Shown in pieces: positions 17,197-26,646 of a DNA stretch of 64,000 nucleotides. A program made the translations under genes and the position numbers. How positions within the stretch are numbered: the stretch's first letter is position 1; every line of letters starts with the position of its first letter. The notes below the pieces were generated by a model that had not been told where the DNA came from, ran no database searches, and saw nothing but the letters and a program-made list of their open reading frames with translations. The DNA is from Paracoccaceae bacterium (lineage in GTDB: Bacteria > Pseudomonadota > Alphaproteobacteria > Rhodobacterales > Rhodobacteraceae): assembly GCA_024304985.1 (NCBI GenBank), contig JAMWZC010000004.1:372001-436000 (forward strand), given 5' to 3'.

Positions 17197-18190
17197 TGGC
17201 CTTCTCCTTTGCCGCAGCGCCGACCTCGTCAAAAAGCCAGCACGCCACCTTGCGCCCGTTGCCACGGTCCAGCGGATCGGGACGATCCTTGAAGCAGCGA
17301 TCAAAGGCACGGTCGCACCGCGGGTTGAAGGCGCAGCCCTGCGGGATGGCGTTCAGGCGCGGCATGGCCCCCGGAATCTGCACCAGCCGCGCGTTGTCCT
17401 GTGTCAGCGTGGGGATCGACCCCATCAACCCCGCCGTATAGGGATGTTCCGCCGCCGTGATCACCTCGCGCACCGGGCCGATTTCGGCCAGACGCCCGGC
17501 ATACAGAACGGCCACCCGGTCCGCCGTTTCGGCAATCACGCCCATGTCATGGGTGATCAGCATCACCGCCGCGCCCCGTTCGGCGCAGATTTCCTTGATC
17601 AGGTCGATGATCTGGCTTTGCACCGACACATCCAGCGCCGTGGTCGGTTCGTCCGCGATCACCAGCTCGGGTTCCGCACACAAGGCCAGCGCAATCACCA
17701 CGCGCTGCCGCATCCCGCCCGAGAAATGGTGCGGATAGTCGTCGATCCGCCGCGCCGCGGCTGGGATGCCCACGCGGTCCAGCAAGGCCACGGCACGGCT
17801 GCGCGCCTCGGCCTCTGAAATATCCGCATGGGTGCGGATCGTCTCGATCAGTTGCTGGGCCACAGTGTAGAGCGGGTTGAGGCTGGTCAGTGGGTCCTGA
17901 AACACCATCCCGATGCGCTTGCCGCGAATGCGGCGCATCGCCTCTGCATCCAGATTGTCGATCCGCTGGCCTTTCAACAGGATTTCACCCGCCGCGATCC
18001 GGCCCGGTGGCTCCAACAGACCGATGATCGCCGCCCCGGTCAGGGATTTGCCGGCACCGGATTCGCCCACCACGCCCAGGACCTCGCCGGGCATGATGTC
18101 GAAGGACACGTCGTCAATGGCGGTCAGGATGCCGCGCCTTGTAGGAAACTCGACCCGCAGGTTGCGGACGGACAGCAGAGCGTCGGTCAT
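17189..18190 (-). CDS. Peptide-type ABC transporter ATP-binding protein (DppD/OppD-like)
   Basis: A 333-residue ATPase pairing with the product of 16207-17196. Walker A GESGAGKSLTGAAI, Q-loop MVFQDPLTSLNPLY, signature FSGGMRQRVVIALAL and Walker B ELVIADEPTTALD are all present, and the C-terminal domain carries HPYTAGLMGSIPTL and the cysteines of QGCAFNPRCDRAFDRC. It is 4 bp from the upstream permease gene and overlaps the downstream ATPase by 8 bp. Confidence 0.92.
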   Translation of the reverse strand: MTDALLSVRNLRVEFPTRRGILTAIDDVSFDIMPGEVLGVVGESGAGKSLTGAAIIGLLEPPGRIAAGEILLKGQRIDNLDAEAMRRIRGKRIGMVFQDPLTSLNPLYTVAQQLIETIRTHADISEAEARSRAVALLDRVGIPAAARRIDDYPHHFSGGMRQRVVIALALCAEPELVIADEPTTALDVSVQSQIIDLIKEICAERGAAVMLITHDMGVIAETADRVAVLYAGRLAEIGPVREVITAAEHPYTAGLMGSIPTLTQDNARLVQIPGAMPRLNAIPQGCAFNPRCDRAFDRCFKDRPDPLDRGNGRKVACWLFDEVGAAAKEKANV

Positions 18191-18194
18191 GATC

Positions 18195-19109
18195 TTACCT
18201 CAGCCTTGGGTTCAGCGCGTCGCGCAGCCAGTCGCCCAGAAGGTTGACCGACAGCGCCAGCAGCAGAAGCGCGATGGAGGGGAAGAGAATGATCCACCAT
18301 TCCCCCGAGAACAGGTATTGCTGACCGATCCGGATCAGCGTGCCAAGGCTCGGCTGCGTCGGCGGCACACCCACGCCCAGAAAGGACAGCGTCGCCTCGG
18401 CGATAATGGCCAACGCCAGACCGATGGTCGCAATCACCAGCACAGGCCCCATCACGTTGGGCAGGATATGCTTGACCACGATCCGCGCCGGATGCACGCC
18501 GATCACGCGCGCGGCCTGCACATATTCCTTTGACTTTTCAACCATTGTGGCACCCCGCACCACGCGGGCGAACTGGACCCAGTCGGACAGGCCGATGGAC
18601 ACGATCAGCACCCAGATCGCCACTTCCTCGCGCATGGAGGGCGGGATGAAGCCGCGCGCGATGCCAAAGATCAGAAGCGCGATCAGGATCGACGGAAAGG
18701 ACAGTTGCACATCGGCAATGCGCATCAGAAGGCTGTCGACCCAACCGCCCCGCCAGCCGGCCAGAAGGCCCAGACCGATCCCCAGAAACATGCCCAGCGC
18801 CACAGCGGCAAAGCCCACGAAAAGCGAGATCCGTGCGCCGTAAAGGATTGTCGAAAAGATATCCCGGCCCTGATTGTCGGTGCCCATCAGATAGACATTA
18901 CCGGTGAACTGGTTCGGCTCGCCCGGAGGGGTGAAGCCGTCCATCAGGTTCAACGAGGCGGAATCGAACGGATCATAAGGCGCGATCCAAGGGGCGAATA
19001 CCGCGCCAAGGATGATGATCAGCGCCACGATCGTGGCAACAATCGCCACTGGCGAGTGGCGAAAGGACCAGGCGATGTCGCTGTCCCACATGCGTGCAAA
19101 GCGGTTCAT
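18195..19109 (-). CDS. Peptide-type ABC transporter permease (DppC/OppC-like)
   Basis: A 304-residue inner-membrane permease. An OppC-type N-terminal helix (31-55) is followed by a periplasmic loop with NVYLMGTDNQGRDIFSTILYGAR, the hallmark of DppC proteins. Five further helices include the cytoplasmic coupling segment ARVIGVHPARIVVKHILPNVM, which contacts the ATPase. It forms a heterodimer with the adjacent DppB-like permease. Confidence 0.9.
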   Translation of the reverse strand: MNRFARMWDSDIAWSFRHSPVAIVATIVALIIILGAVFAPWIAPYDPFDSASLNLMDGFTPPGEPNQFTGNVYLMGTDNQGRDIFSTILYGARISLFVGFAAVALGMFLGIGLGLLAGWRGGWVDSLLMRIADVQLSFPSILIALLIFGIARGFIPPSMREEVAIWVLIVSIGLSDWVQFARVVRGATMVEKSKEYVQAARVIGVHPARIVVKHILPNVMGPVLVIATIGLALAIIAEATLSFLGVGVPPTQPSLGTLIRIGQQYLFSGEWWIILFPSIALLLLALSVNLLGDWLRDALNPRLR

Positions 19110-19125
19110 GGCAAGCAGCCTCTCC

Positions 19126-20109
19126 TTAATGGCGGGACGCGGCGCGGTCCACGCGCAGGCGCGGGTCCACGACGTAATAGAGCAGATCGACGATCAGGTT
19201 GATGACCACGAACACCAGCGCGATCAGCATGAGGTAAGCCGCCATCACCGGCACGTCGACAAATCGGACCGAGTTGATGAACAGCGCGCCGACACCGGGC
19301 CACTGGAACACCGTTTCGGTAATGATGGAGAAAGCGATGATCGAGCCCAGTTGCAGGCCTGTGATCGTGATGACCGGCACCATCGTGTTCTTGAGGGCAT
19401 GGCCGAAATGCACCGCTCGATTGCTCAGGCCACGGGCACGGGCGAATTTGATGTAATCGGTGCGCAGCACCTCAAGCATCTCGGCACGGACAAGGCGCAT
19501 GATCAGGGTCATCTGATAAAGCCCCAGCGTGATGGCTGGCAGGATGATCGAAGCGCGGCCCGTCGCGGTCAGAAACCCCGTTGTCCAGCCGCCGATCTGT
19601 ACCGTGTCACCGCGCCCGAAACTGGGAAGCCATTGCAGTTCCACCGCAAAGACCCAGATCAGCAGCACACCGATCAGGAAAGTCGGCAGCGACACCCCGA
19701 TCAGCGAGACGGTCATGATCGTGTTGGACAACCAGCCGTTTCGTTTCAACGCGGTATAGACCCCGAACCCAACACCAAAGACGAAGGCCAGAACGCCGGA
19801 CACCAAGGCAAGTTCCAGCGTGGCGGGAAGACGCGACAGGATCAGCTCCATCACCGGCTGTTGCAGCCTGTAGGAGATCCCGAAATCCCCCTGCGCGGCG
19901 CGACCGATGAAAGTGGCGAACTGCGTCAGGAACGGATCGTTCAGCCCCAATTGCTCGCGCAGCGCCTCGCGGTCGGCGATGGTGGCTTCCTGACCGACCA
20001 TCGAATTGATCGGATCGCCCACGAAACGGAACAAGGCAAAGGACACCAGCGCCACGACCAGCATCACAAGCACCGATTGCAGGATTCGTCGGATGATATA
20101 GGCCAGCAT
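19126..20109 (-). CDS. Peptide-type ABC transporter permease (DppB/OppB-like)
   Basis: A 327-residue permease beginning MLAYIIRRILQSVLVMLVV, the standard DppB opening helix. FRFVGDPINSMVGQEATIADREALREQLGLNDP is the conserved periplasmic domain (seen across residues about 28-60), and the coupling helix region is FARARGLSNRAVHFGHALKN. Six helices are predicted. It lies 103 bp downstream of the binding-protein gene, with a terminator-like hairpin between. Confidence 0.9.
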   Translation of the reverse strand: MLAYIIRRILQSVLVMLVVALVSFALFRFVGDPINSMVGQEATIADREALREQLGLNDPFLTQFATFIGRAAQGDFGISYRLQQPVMELILSRLPATLELALVSGVLAFVFGVGFGVYTALKRNGWLSNTIMTVSLIGVSLPTFLIGVLLIWVFAVELQWLPSFGRGDTVQIGGWTTGFLTATGRASIILPAITLGLYQMTLIMRLVRAEMLEVLRTDYIKFARARGLSNRAVHFGHALKNTMVPVITITGLQLGSIIAFSIITETVFQWPGVGALFINSVRFVDVPVMAAYLMLIALVFVVINLIVDLLYYVVDPRLRVDRAASRH

Positions 20110-20166
20110 GGCAGGAACCGCCTTTTCAAGGGTCTGTTAGGTCAGCTTTGCTGTCTTAAAGCAAAA

Positions 20167-20195
20167 CGCCCGCGCAGCGATAGACTGCACGGGCG
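20167..20195 (-). terminator. Attenuator hairpin after the binding-protein gene
   Basis: On the minus strand CGCCCGTGCAG pairs with CTGCGCGGGCG (10 of 11 pairs) and is followed directly by TTTT. It lies between the binding-protein stop and the permease start inside one operon, so partial termination would lower permease relative to binding-protein expression. Confidence 0.7.
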
Positions 20196-20211
20196 CAAGG
20201 ATCAAGCCGGA

Positions 20212-21816
20212 TCAGTTTCCGAAGGTGACCGTCGTCATCTTGGGCTGGTTTTCCGGGTGAACGTCCAGATTGATGTTGTCCTTCATCGCATAGGCCAGCA
20301 TCTGGTTGTGCACGTTCAGGAACACGCGGTCTTCCATGACCTTGTCCCAGATTTCCGCGATCAGCGCATCACGCGCCTCAAGATCGGTCATCGTGGCCAG
20401 TTGTTCGATCTTGGCATCCAGTTCCGGGTTGGAATAGCGCGAGCCATTGAAGCTGCCGAAGCTGCCTTCACGGGTGTGCACGAGGAAGTTGAACACATAG
20501 GCCGAGTCAAAGGTCGGAACGCCCCAGCCCAGCAGATAGAAGTCGGTTTCCCACTTTTCGATCAGCGGGAAGTGGAGGCTGCGCGACTGCGACACCAGAT
20601 TGGCGTTGATCTTGGCGCGGCCCAGCATGCCGACCATCGCCTGACAGATCGCCTCGTCGTTCAGGTAACGGTCGTTCGGGCAGTGCAGATCGACCGAGAA
20701 CCCGTCGGGATAACCCGCTTCGGCCACCAATGCGGCAGCACGCTCGTAATCAGGCTTGCCATAGGCGTTCATCTCTTCCGTCCAGCCGTTGACGAAGGGC
20801 GGCAGAGGTGCAGCAGACGGCTGGGACTGGCCGCGCATCACGACCTGCTGGATCGCATCGCGGTCGATCACCAGAGCCATGGCTTCGCGGACTTCCGGCT
20901 TCTTGAACGGGTTGTCGTCCACATTGGCCGAACGCAGCTTGTCCGAGGTCATGTCGTAGGAGAAGAAGATGTTCCGGTTTTCAGGCCCGGTGGCGATCTT
21001 GATGCCATCGGTCTGCTCAAGCCGCGCGATATCCTGCACCGGCACGTCCTGCACGATGTCCACCTCGCCCGACAGCAGGGCAGCGACGCGGGTCGCGGCT
21101 TCGGCGATCGGGGTATAGATGATCTCGGTCACGGCGGGGGCTTCGTCCCAGTGACCGTCAAAACGGGCCATCACGGTGCGGACTTCGGGATCGCGCGACA
21201 CCAGCGTGTAGGGGCCGGTGCCGTTCGTGTTGCGGACGGCAAAGTTTTCCTCACCGGCTGCAAAGTTCTGCGGCACCACGACGTCATTCGCCTCGGCCCA
21301 GCCCTTGTCCATGATGAACGTGTTGGTCAGGTTCTGCACATAGAGCGGCGACGGACCGGTCATCTTCACGTGCACGGTATAGTCATCGACCATCGACACG
21401 CTTTCCACCGCGGAATGCAGCGCCTTGAAGCCCGAGCTTTCGGCACGGACGCGATCCAGCGAAAAGACCACATCCTCGGCGGTGAAATCCGCGCCGTCAT
21501 GGAACTTGACGCCTTCGCGCAGCTTGAACACCCAGACGGACGGGTCTTCTTCGCTGATGCTCCATTCGGTCGCCAGACGCGGCTCCAGCGAGCCATCAGT
21601 GGCGCGACCGACCAGCGTTTCATAGATGTGGTGCAGCAGGGTCGAGGTCGGCCCCTCGTTCTGCGAATGCGGGTCCAGCGTCAGCGCATCGGCGACGCGC
21701 GCCCAGCGCAGGGTCTCGGCGCTGGCAGCCGTCATGGTCAGCGCCATCGCGGCACCGGCCATCAACATGGCGCGACCCGTCCGCGCGACGGCGGAGGTAG
21801 GGAACTTGGAAAACAT
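20212..21816 (-). CDS. ABC transporter substrate-binding protein, peptide/nickel family (SBP_bac_5)
   Basis: A 534-residue periplasmic protein. After a Sec signal (MLMAGAAMALTMTAASAETL region; cleavage after ASA) come the family blocks TLRWARVADALTLDPHSQNE, LEPRLATEWSISEEDPSVWVFKLREGVKFHDG (only partly quoted features), GTGPYTLVSRDPEVRTV and VDIVQDVP. The natural ligand is unknown; the family binds di- and oligopeptides, opines or metal chelates. It is the first gene of the B-C-D-F transporter operon, with an M29 aminopeptidase gene just upstream on the same strand, which favours peptides. Confidence 0.88.
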   Translation of the reverse strand: MFSKFPTSAVARTGRAMLMAGAAMALTMTAASAETLRWARVADALTLDPHSQNEGPTSTLLHHIYETLVGRATDGSLEPRLATEWSISEEDPSVWVFKLREGVKFHDGADFTAEDVVFSLDRVRAESSGFKALHSAVESVSMVDDYTVHVKMTGPSPLYVQNLTNTFIMDKGWAEANDVVVPQNFAAGEENFAVRNTNGTGPYTLVSRDPEVRTVMARFDGHWDEAPAVTEIIYTPIAEAATRVAALLSGEVDIVQDVPVQDIARLEQTDGIKIATGPENRNIFFSYDMTSDKLRSANVDDNPFKKPEVREAMALVIDRDAIQQVVMRGQSQPSAAPLPPFVNGWTEEMNAYGKPDYERAAALVAEAGYPDGFSVDLHCPNDRYLNDEAICQAMVGMLGRAKINANLVSQSRSLHFPLIEKWETDFYLLGWGVPTFDSAYVFNFLVHTREGSFGSFNGSRYSNPELDAKIEQLATMTDLEARDALIAEIWDKVMEDRVFLNVHNQMLAYAMKDNINLDVHPENQPKMTTVTFGN

Positions 21817-21994
21817 GGATCAACTCCCGTTATGTGTCGGGTGGGTCAGCACAGGCAGCCCCCCGTTTTGTTTGCAATATTTTGACGCCCGCAGTGCGGG
21901 TGGTGGCAGCAGGATACCTGCGACGCTTTGTCTGACGCAACCAGTTTCCTCAAGTTGTCGTCGCGTCACCCACAGGTTGACTACTGTATAGCAA

Positions 21995-23251
21995 TCAGGC
22001 CCATTCACCCTTGCGGAAGACAGGCACGCGGCGGCCGTCGGCATGGACACCGTCGATGTCGATCTGGTCCGACCCGATCATCCAGTCGATATGGATGGCG
22101 CTGCTGTTGCCGCCCTGTGCCGCGACCTGCGCCGCGCTCATCTTGTCACCGCCCTTGAAGCATTTGGAGTAACACTGTCCCAGCGCGATATGGCAGGCGG
22201 CATTCTCGTCGAACAGGGTGTTGAAGAACAAAAGCCCCGATTGCGAGATGGGCGAGCCATGCGGCACCAAGGCCACCTCGCCCAGACGCCGCGCGCCCTC
22301 ATCCGTGTCCAACACTTTCCGCAGCACCTCCTGCCCCTTTGTCGCGTGGGCTTCGGTGATGCGCCCGCCTTCAAACGTGACGCGGATACCGTCGATCAGG
22401 CTGCCCTGATGCGAGAGCGGCTTGGTCGATGACACATGCCCCTCGACCCGCAGGGCATGGGGTGTGGTGAACACTTCTTCGGACGGGATGTTGGGATTGC
22501 AGATGATCCCGTTGCGCGACTGGGACGCGCCGCCCATCCATTCATGCCCATCGGCCAGACCCACGGTCAGATCGGTGCCGGGTCCGGTGAAATGCAGCGC
22601 ATAGAACGCCTGACCGTTCAGCCAGTCGGACCGCTCGCGCAGGCGCGCGTTATGTGCGGCCCAGTTGGCGACCGGATCACCCTGATCCACACGCGAGGCG
22701 GCAAAGATCGCCTGCGCCAGCCGTGCCACGGCCTGATCTTCGGGCAGATCGGGGAACATCAGCCGCGCCCAGGCCCGCCCCGGCCACGCCACGATGTTCC
22801 AGTTGATCGCGAAATTCGTGATCCGCTCCCGCGCGGGCGTATAGGCGATGGAATTGGCCTTGTTCGCGCGGCCGACCTTGTCGGGGTCCTCGGCGGCCAG
22901 CAGCATGGGATCGTCGCCCACAATGGCCAGACGCGCGGTATTCGCATCGAATGCCGCGCCCATCCCGTCATAAAGCCAGCCTGCGGCGCGATCAAAGCTG
23001 TGATCTGCCCCATGACGATAGCGCGCCAGCGCCACCTCGGGGTCCGAAAACAGCGGCGTCACCAGACCGGCCCCCGCCTTGTAGGCGTGTTCCGCGATCC
23101 GGCGCACCAGCGGCAACGCCTCGATCGGCGCGGTCAGCAGCAGATCCTGACCCGATTGCAGGTTCAACCCGACCCGGACCGCCAGTTCCGCCAACCGGTC
23201 AAGGCTGGCCGCATCAATGGGTCCGGCTGTGGGTGTCTCATGGCGTGTCAT
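21995..23251 (-). CDS. Aminopeptidase, M29 family (AmpS/AmpT-like)
   Basis: A 418-residue cytosolic metallo-aminopeptidase releasing N-terminal amino acids. The M29 pattern is seen in LAELAVRVGLNLQSGQDLLL at the start, GRITEAHATKGQEVL, LGEVALVPHGSPISQSGLLF, HIALGQCY and the C-terminal WMIGSDQIDIDGV, which carry the expected Glu, His, Tyr and Asp metal ligands. AAGGAG precedes the ATG. It lies 178 bp upstream of the peptide-binding-protein gene on the same strand and probably processes the imported peptides; the 178-bp gap should hold a promoter for the transporter. Confidence 0.88.
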   Translation of the reverse strand: MTRHETPTAGPIDAASLDRLAELAVRVGLNLQSGQDLLLTAPIEALPLVRRIAEHAYKAGAGLVTPLFSDPEVALARYRHGADHSFDRAAGWLYDGMGAAFDANTARLAIVGDDPMLLAAEDPDKVGRANKANSIAYTPARERITNFAINWNIVAWPGRAWARLMFPDLPEDQAVARLAQAIFAASRVDQGDPVANWAAHNARLRERSDWLNGQAFYALHFTGPGTDLTVGLADGHEWMGGASQSRNGIICNPNIPSEEVFTTPHALRVEGHVSSTKPLSHQGSLIDGIRVTFEGGRITEAHATKGQEVLRKVLDTDEGARRLGEVALVPHGSPISQSGLLFFNTLFDENAACHIALGQCYSKCFKGGDKMSAAQVAAQGGNSSAIHIDWMIGSDQIDIDGVHADGRRVPVFRKGEWA

Positions 23252-23306
23252 CGCTGGCTCCTTGGTTCAGGTCTTGGCCCTGACCATAGCGGCGGGGTTC
23301 CCGTCG

Positions 23307-23975
23307 TCAATCGACCCGCGTGATCACGATACCGACGGCCTGCCCCGAAAAGGCGACGAACCTGTAGCTGTCTGCAGGCAAAGCTTCCTGCAAGGCTTTC
23401 CACTCATGCCCACGCCAGCCGGGATAGCCGTAAAGCTCGTCAAACAGCAGCACCGTGCCGGGCACCAGACGGGGCCGGATCGCATCCAGCACGAACCGTG
23501 TCGGCGTATAGGTATCCAGATCCAGATGCGCAAAGATCACCGGTTCTTCCGGATACTGGGTCAGCCAGCCGGGGACGGTATCCTGCACCATGCCCTTGAT
23601 CAGTTGCACATTGGGCAGCACCTCGGGCAACTGCCCATCCAGCGAATAGCGGCCCCGTTCCGCGCCACGGGCATGGCCGATCCAGTCTTCCTCCAGCCCT
23701 TCGAAACTGTCGAAGCCCCAGACCGTCACCCCGGCCTTGGCCAGATGCCGGGCGAAAAGATTGACCCCGTGCCCGCGCCAGACGCCGAACTCGGCGAAAA
23801 GCCCTTCGGTGCCAAGTGCGGCGACCGCCTGTTGCAGACACCACAGGCGGATACGCTTCTTGTCCTCGAACAGCATCGCGCCGATCATGTGGTCGCGCAG
23901 CGCCTCGAAACTGTCCTGCACGGCATGCTCGCGCAGCAGATCAAGCGGGGTGCGTTCTGCTGCCGGTTCGGTCAT
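23307..23975 (-). CDS. Class I SAM-dependent methyltransferase, TylF/MycF-like
   Basis: A 222-residue methyltransferase of the family that includes macrocin O-methyltransferase TylF. Visible blocks: GTEGLFAEFGVWRGHGVNLF (SAM-binding motif I), VWGFDSFEGLEEDWIG, VQLIKGMVQDTVPGWL and EPVIFAHLDLDTYTPTRFVL, where the Asp pair is the Mg2+ site of such enzymes, then GTVLLFDELYGYPGWRGHEW. The substrate is unknown. It sits 55 bp upstream of the M29 aminopeptidase on the same strand, so they may be co-transcribed. The gap 23976-24158 holds nothing I can name. Confidence 0.75.
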   Translation of the reverse strand: MTEPAAERTPLDLLREHAVQDSFEALRDHMIGAMLFEDKKRIRLWCLQQAVAALGTEGLFAEFGVWRGHGVNLFARHLAKAGVTVWGFDSFEGLEEDWIGHARGAERGRYSLDGQLPEVLPNVQLIKGMVQDTVPGWLTQYPEEPVIFAHLDLDTYTPTRFVLDAIRPRLVPGTVLLFDELYGYPGWRGHEWKALQEALPADSYRFVAFSGQAVGIVITRVD

Positions 23976-24158
23976 CGCGCCACCTGCGACATGCCGTCAT
24001 GGGATATGAAGAAAGGCCAAGCACGGGCGACGCCCGGACTGCGGGTCATCTGAAAGTGACGCAACACGAAAAACCCCTTTGCACATACCGGACCGCCTGC
24101 CGTGTTCACGAAACAAACTTGGCCGCAGACTGTCAAGCAAAGGTCTTGCCCAGCCGGA

Positions 24159-24887
24159 TCAGACCAGCCCCGATCGTTCCAGCAATTCGCGCCCATAGGC
24201 GCTGCGCAGCCCCGCCGCGCGCAGGGTGGCAACCGCTGCCGCCTCCTCGACCCGTCCGGCGCGCAGCACGGCCAGCCGGTCACAAAGAAAGCTGACCACC
24301 GGAAGATCATGGGTCACCAGCAGGAATGTCAGGCCTTTCTCTGCACGCAATCCCTTGAGAAGGTTCAGAATTTCCGCCTGGACTGAAACGTCCAGCGCGC
24401 TTGTCGGTTCGTCCAGAAGCAGCACCCGCGGCTCCAGCATCAGGGCGCGGGCGATGGCGACACGCTGGCGCTGCCCGCCCGACAACTGATGTGGCAGGCG
24501 GAAGCGGAAACGGCGCGGCAGACCCACGGCATCCAGCATCGCCAGGACCCGCGCATCGCGCCCCTTGATCCCGTGGATGGCCAGCGGCTCGGCCAGCGTG
24601 TCATCCACAGTGCGGCGCGGATGCAAGCTGCCATAGGGGTCCTGAAACACCATCTGGACCTGCCGCGCCAGATCGGCCCGCCGCCCCGGTTGCAGGGCAT
24701 GCCCCGCCAGTGTCATCTGCCCTTGCCAGTCATCCACCTGTCCCACAAGGGCCTTGAGGATGGTGGATTTCCCCGATCCGCTTTCTCCCACCAGCGCAAA
24801 GCTTTCGCCTTCCGCCACGGCCAGCGAGACGCCATGCAGCACGGTCGTGTCGCCATAGCGCACCGTCAGGTTCCGCACGTCGATCAT
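24159..24887 (-). CDS. Peptide/nickel-type ABC transporter ATP-binding protein (short DppF/NikE-like)
   Basis: A 242-residue ATPase with Walker A GESGSGKSTILKAL, Q-loop QMVFQDPYGSLHPRRT, signature LSGGQRQRVAIARAL and Walker B VLLLDEPTSALD. It ends soon after the H-loop (LLVTHDLPVVSF) and lacks the C-terminal oligopeptide domain with its cysteine cluster that the homologue at 16207-17196 has. Length and form are like NikE-type subunits. The start at 24887 overlaps the upstream ATPase gene by ATGA; a longer frame is that gene's shadow. It is the last gene of the operon. Confidence 0.9.
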   Translation of the reverse strand: MIDVRNLTVRYGDTTVLHGVSLAVAEGESFALVGESGSGKSTILKALVGQVDDWQGQMTLAGHALQPGRRADLARQVQMVFQDPYGSLHPRRTVDDTLAEPLAIHGIKGRDARVLAMLDAVGLPRRFRFRLPHQLSGGQRQRVAIARALMLEPRVLLLDEPTSALDVSVQAEILNLLKGLRAEKGLTFLLVTHDLPVVSFLCDRLAVLRAGRVEEAAAVATLRAAGLRSAYGRELLERSGLV

Positions 24888-25732
24888 CGGGCGGCCCCTG
24901 CCATGAAACCGTCCAGCGCGGCACGGTCCAGTATCGGCAGTGTCGCGCGCTCCTCGTTCAGCTTGGGCAAACTGGCCAGCAGGCCGAGCGTATAGGGATG
25001 CTGCGCTGTGTTCAGCGCCCCCGCACCTAATTCCTCGACGATCTGCCCGCGATACATGACCAGAATCCGGTCGCACCACCGCGCCACCATGTTCAAGTCA
25101 TGCGAGATCAGCAAAAGCCCCATCCCGCGTCTGCGCACCAGATCGTCCATGATATCCAGCACCTGCCCGCGCACGGATACATCCAGCGCGCTGGTCGGTT
25201 CATCCGCGATCATCAGCGCGGGCTCCATCACCACCATCATCGCGATCATCACGCGCTGGCCCATGCCGCCCGACACCTCATGCGGATAAAGCCGGGCCAC
25301 CCGTTCGGGATCGTCGATCCGCACCGCCTCCAGCGCCTCCAGCACGCGGACGCGGCGGGCGCTGGCCGACAGTTGCGTGTGAAACTCCAGCGCCTCGGCG
25401 ATCTGGTCGCCGATACGGATGACCGGGTTCAGGCTGAACTTGGGGTCTTGCAGCACCATGGACATGCGCGCCCCGCGCAACTTGCGAAACTCCCATTCGG
25501 GTAGGTTGCGCAGGTCGCGCCCTTCGAATTCCAGACGATCCGCCGTCACCCGCCCCGGCGCACCGATCAGCCCCATGATGGCGCGGCCCGTCATGGATTT
25601 GCCCGACCCGGATTCCCCCACGATCCCCAGCCTTTCCCGCCCAAGGGCAAAGGACAGACCGCGCACCACTTCGACCGGGCCTTGGTCGGACGGAAAGGTG
25701 ACGCGCAGATTGTCTACCGCAAGCAGGCTCAT
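24884..25732 (-). CDS. Peptide/nickel-type ABC transporter ATP-binding protein (short DppD/NikD-like)
   Basis: A 282-residue ATPase. Walker A GESGSGKSMTGRAI, Q-loop MVLQDPKFSLNPVI, signature VSGGMGQRVMIAMMV and Walker B ALMIADEPTSALD are intact. It reaches HPYTLGLLASLPKLNEERAT and then stops, so the cysteine-rich C-terminal cluster of most DppD proteins is missing. It overlaps both neighbours by ATGA (24884-24887 and 25729-25732), so the transporter genes are translationally coupled. Confidence 0.9.
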   Translation of the reverse strand: MSLLAVDNLRVTFPSDQGPVEVVRGLSFALGRERLGIVGESGSGKSMTGRAIMGLIGAPGRVTADRLEFEGRDLRNLPEWEFRKLRGARMSMVLQDPKFSLNPVIRIGDQIAEALEFHTQLSASARRVRVLEALEAVRIDDPERVARLYPHEVSGGMGQRVMIAMMVVMEPALMIADEPTSALDVSVRGQVLDIMDDLVRRRGMGLLLISHDLNMVARWCDRILVMYRGQIVEELGAGALNTAQHPYTLGLLASLPKLNEERATLPILDRAALDGFMAGAAR

Positions 25733-26646
25733 CCCTTGCTCCTTTGCTTGGGGTCCAGCACGTCGCGCAGTCCGTCCCCGAACAGGCAGAAGCCCAGCGA
25801 AACGATCACGATGGCAAAGCCCGGCATGGTGGCGACCCACCACTGATCAAGGATGAACGACCGCCCGCGCGAGATCATGGCCCCCCATTCCGGAAGCGGA
25901 GGTTGCGCGCCAAGGCCCAGAAAGCCAAGGCCCGCCGCCGTCAGGATGATCCCCGCCATATCCAGCGTGACCCGCACGATGGTCGAGGACAGGCAGAGCG
26001 GGATGACATGCAGGCCGATGATGCGCCATGACGAGGCGCCCTGCATCTGCACCGCCGCGATGAATTCGGCATTGCGGAAGGTCAGCACCTCGGCCCGCGC
26101 GATGCGGGCATAGACCGGCCATGCTGTGATGGCGATGGCGATGACTGCATTCTCGATCCCCGGCCCAAGGGCCGCGACAAAGGCCAGCGCAAGGATCAGC
26201 CGGGGCAGCGACAGGAAAATGTCGGTGAACCCCATCAGCAGCCGGTCCACCCAGCCCCCGAAATAGCCCGCAACCGCCCCCATGATCAGGCCCAAGGGGG
26301 CCGCGATCACCGCCACCAGCACCACGATCATCAGCGTGATCCGGGTGCCGTGGATAACGCGGGACAGGATATCGCGGCCCAGCTCGTCCGTTCCCATCCA
26401 ATGGGTCGCCGAGGGCGGCTGCAACCGGTTGGCCAGCACGCCCTCGGTGGGCGAAAAAGGCGCCAGCCACGGCGCGAAGGCCGCGATCAGCAGCAGCGCC
26501 ACGATCACCACCAGTCCCACCATCGCCAGCGGGTTGCGTGCCAGCGCCCGCGCCAGCCGGAACCCCTGCCCCAGCCGTGCCTGCATCCGCGTTTCGGGAT
26601 CGTCGCTGGTCAGCCAGTCGCGCAGGTTCATCTCATGCGCGCTCAT
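25729..26646 (-). CDS. Peptide/nickel-type ABC transporter permease (DppC/NikC-like)
   Basis: A 305-residue permease. MSAHEMNLRDWLTSDD starts at 26646, overlapping the DppB-like gene by ATGA. The N-terminal helix (NPLAMVGLVVIVALLLIAA) is followed by the DppC motif THWMGTDELGRDILSRVIHG, and the coupling region reads QMQGASSWRIIGLHVIPLC. Five later helices complete the fold. The frame extends to 26904 but that part is DppB coding sequence in another phase. Confidence 0.9.
   Translation of the reverse strand: MSAHEMNLRDWLTSDDPETRMQARLGQGFRLARALARNPLAMVGLVVIVALLLIAAFAPWLAPFSPTEGVLANRLQPPSATHWMGTDELGRDILSRVIHGTRITLMIVVLVAVIAAPLGLIMGAVAGYFGGWVDRLLMGFTDIFLSLPRLILALAFVAALGPGIENAVIAIAITAWPVYARIARAEVLTFRNAEFIAAVQMQGASSWRIIGLHVIPLCLSSTIVRVTLDMAGIILTAAGLGFLGLGAQPPLPEWGAMISRGRSFILDQWWVATMPGFAIVIVSLGFCLFGDGLRDVLDPKQRSKG

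Noticed and set aside
19012-21885. Long plus-strand open frame of 957 codons
   Set aside because: It lies antisense to the binding-protein and permease genes, is rich in His, Gln, Arg and Asp, and shows no domain; open antisense frames are common in GC-rich DNA.
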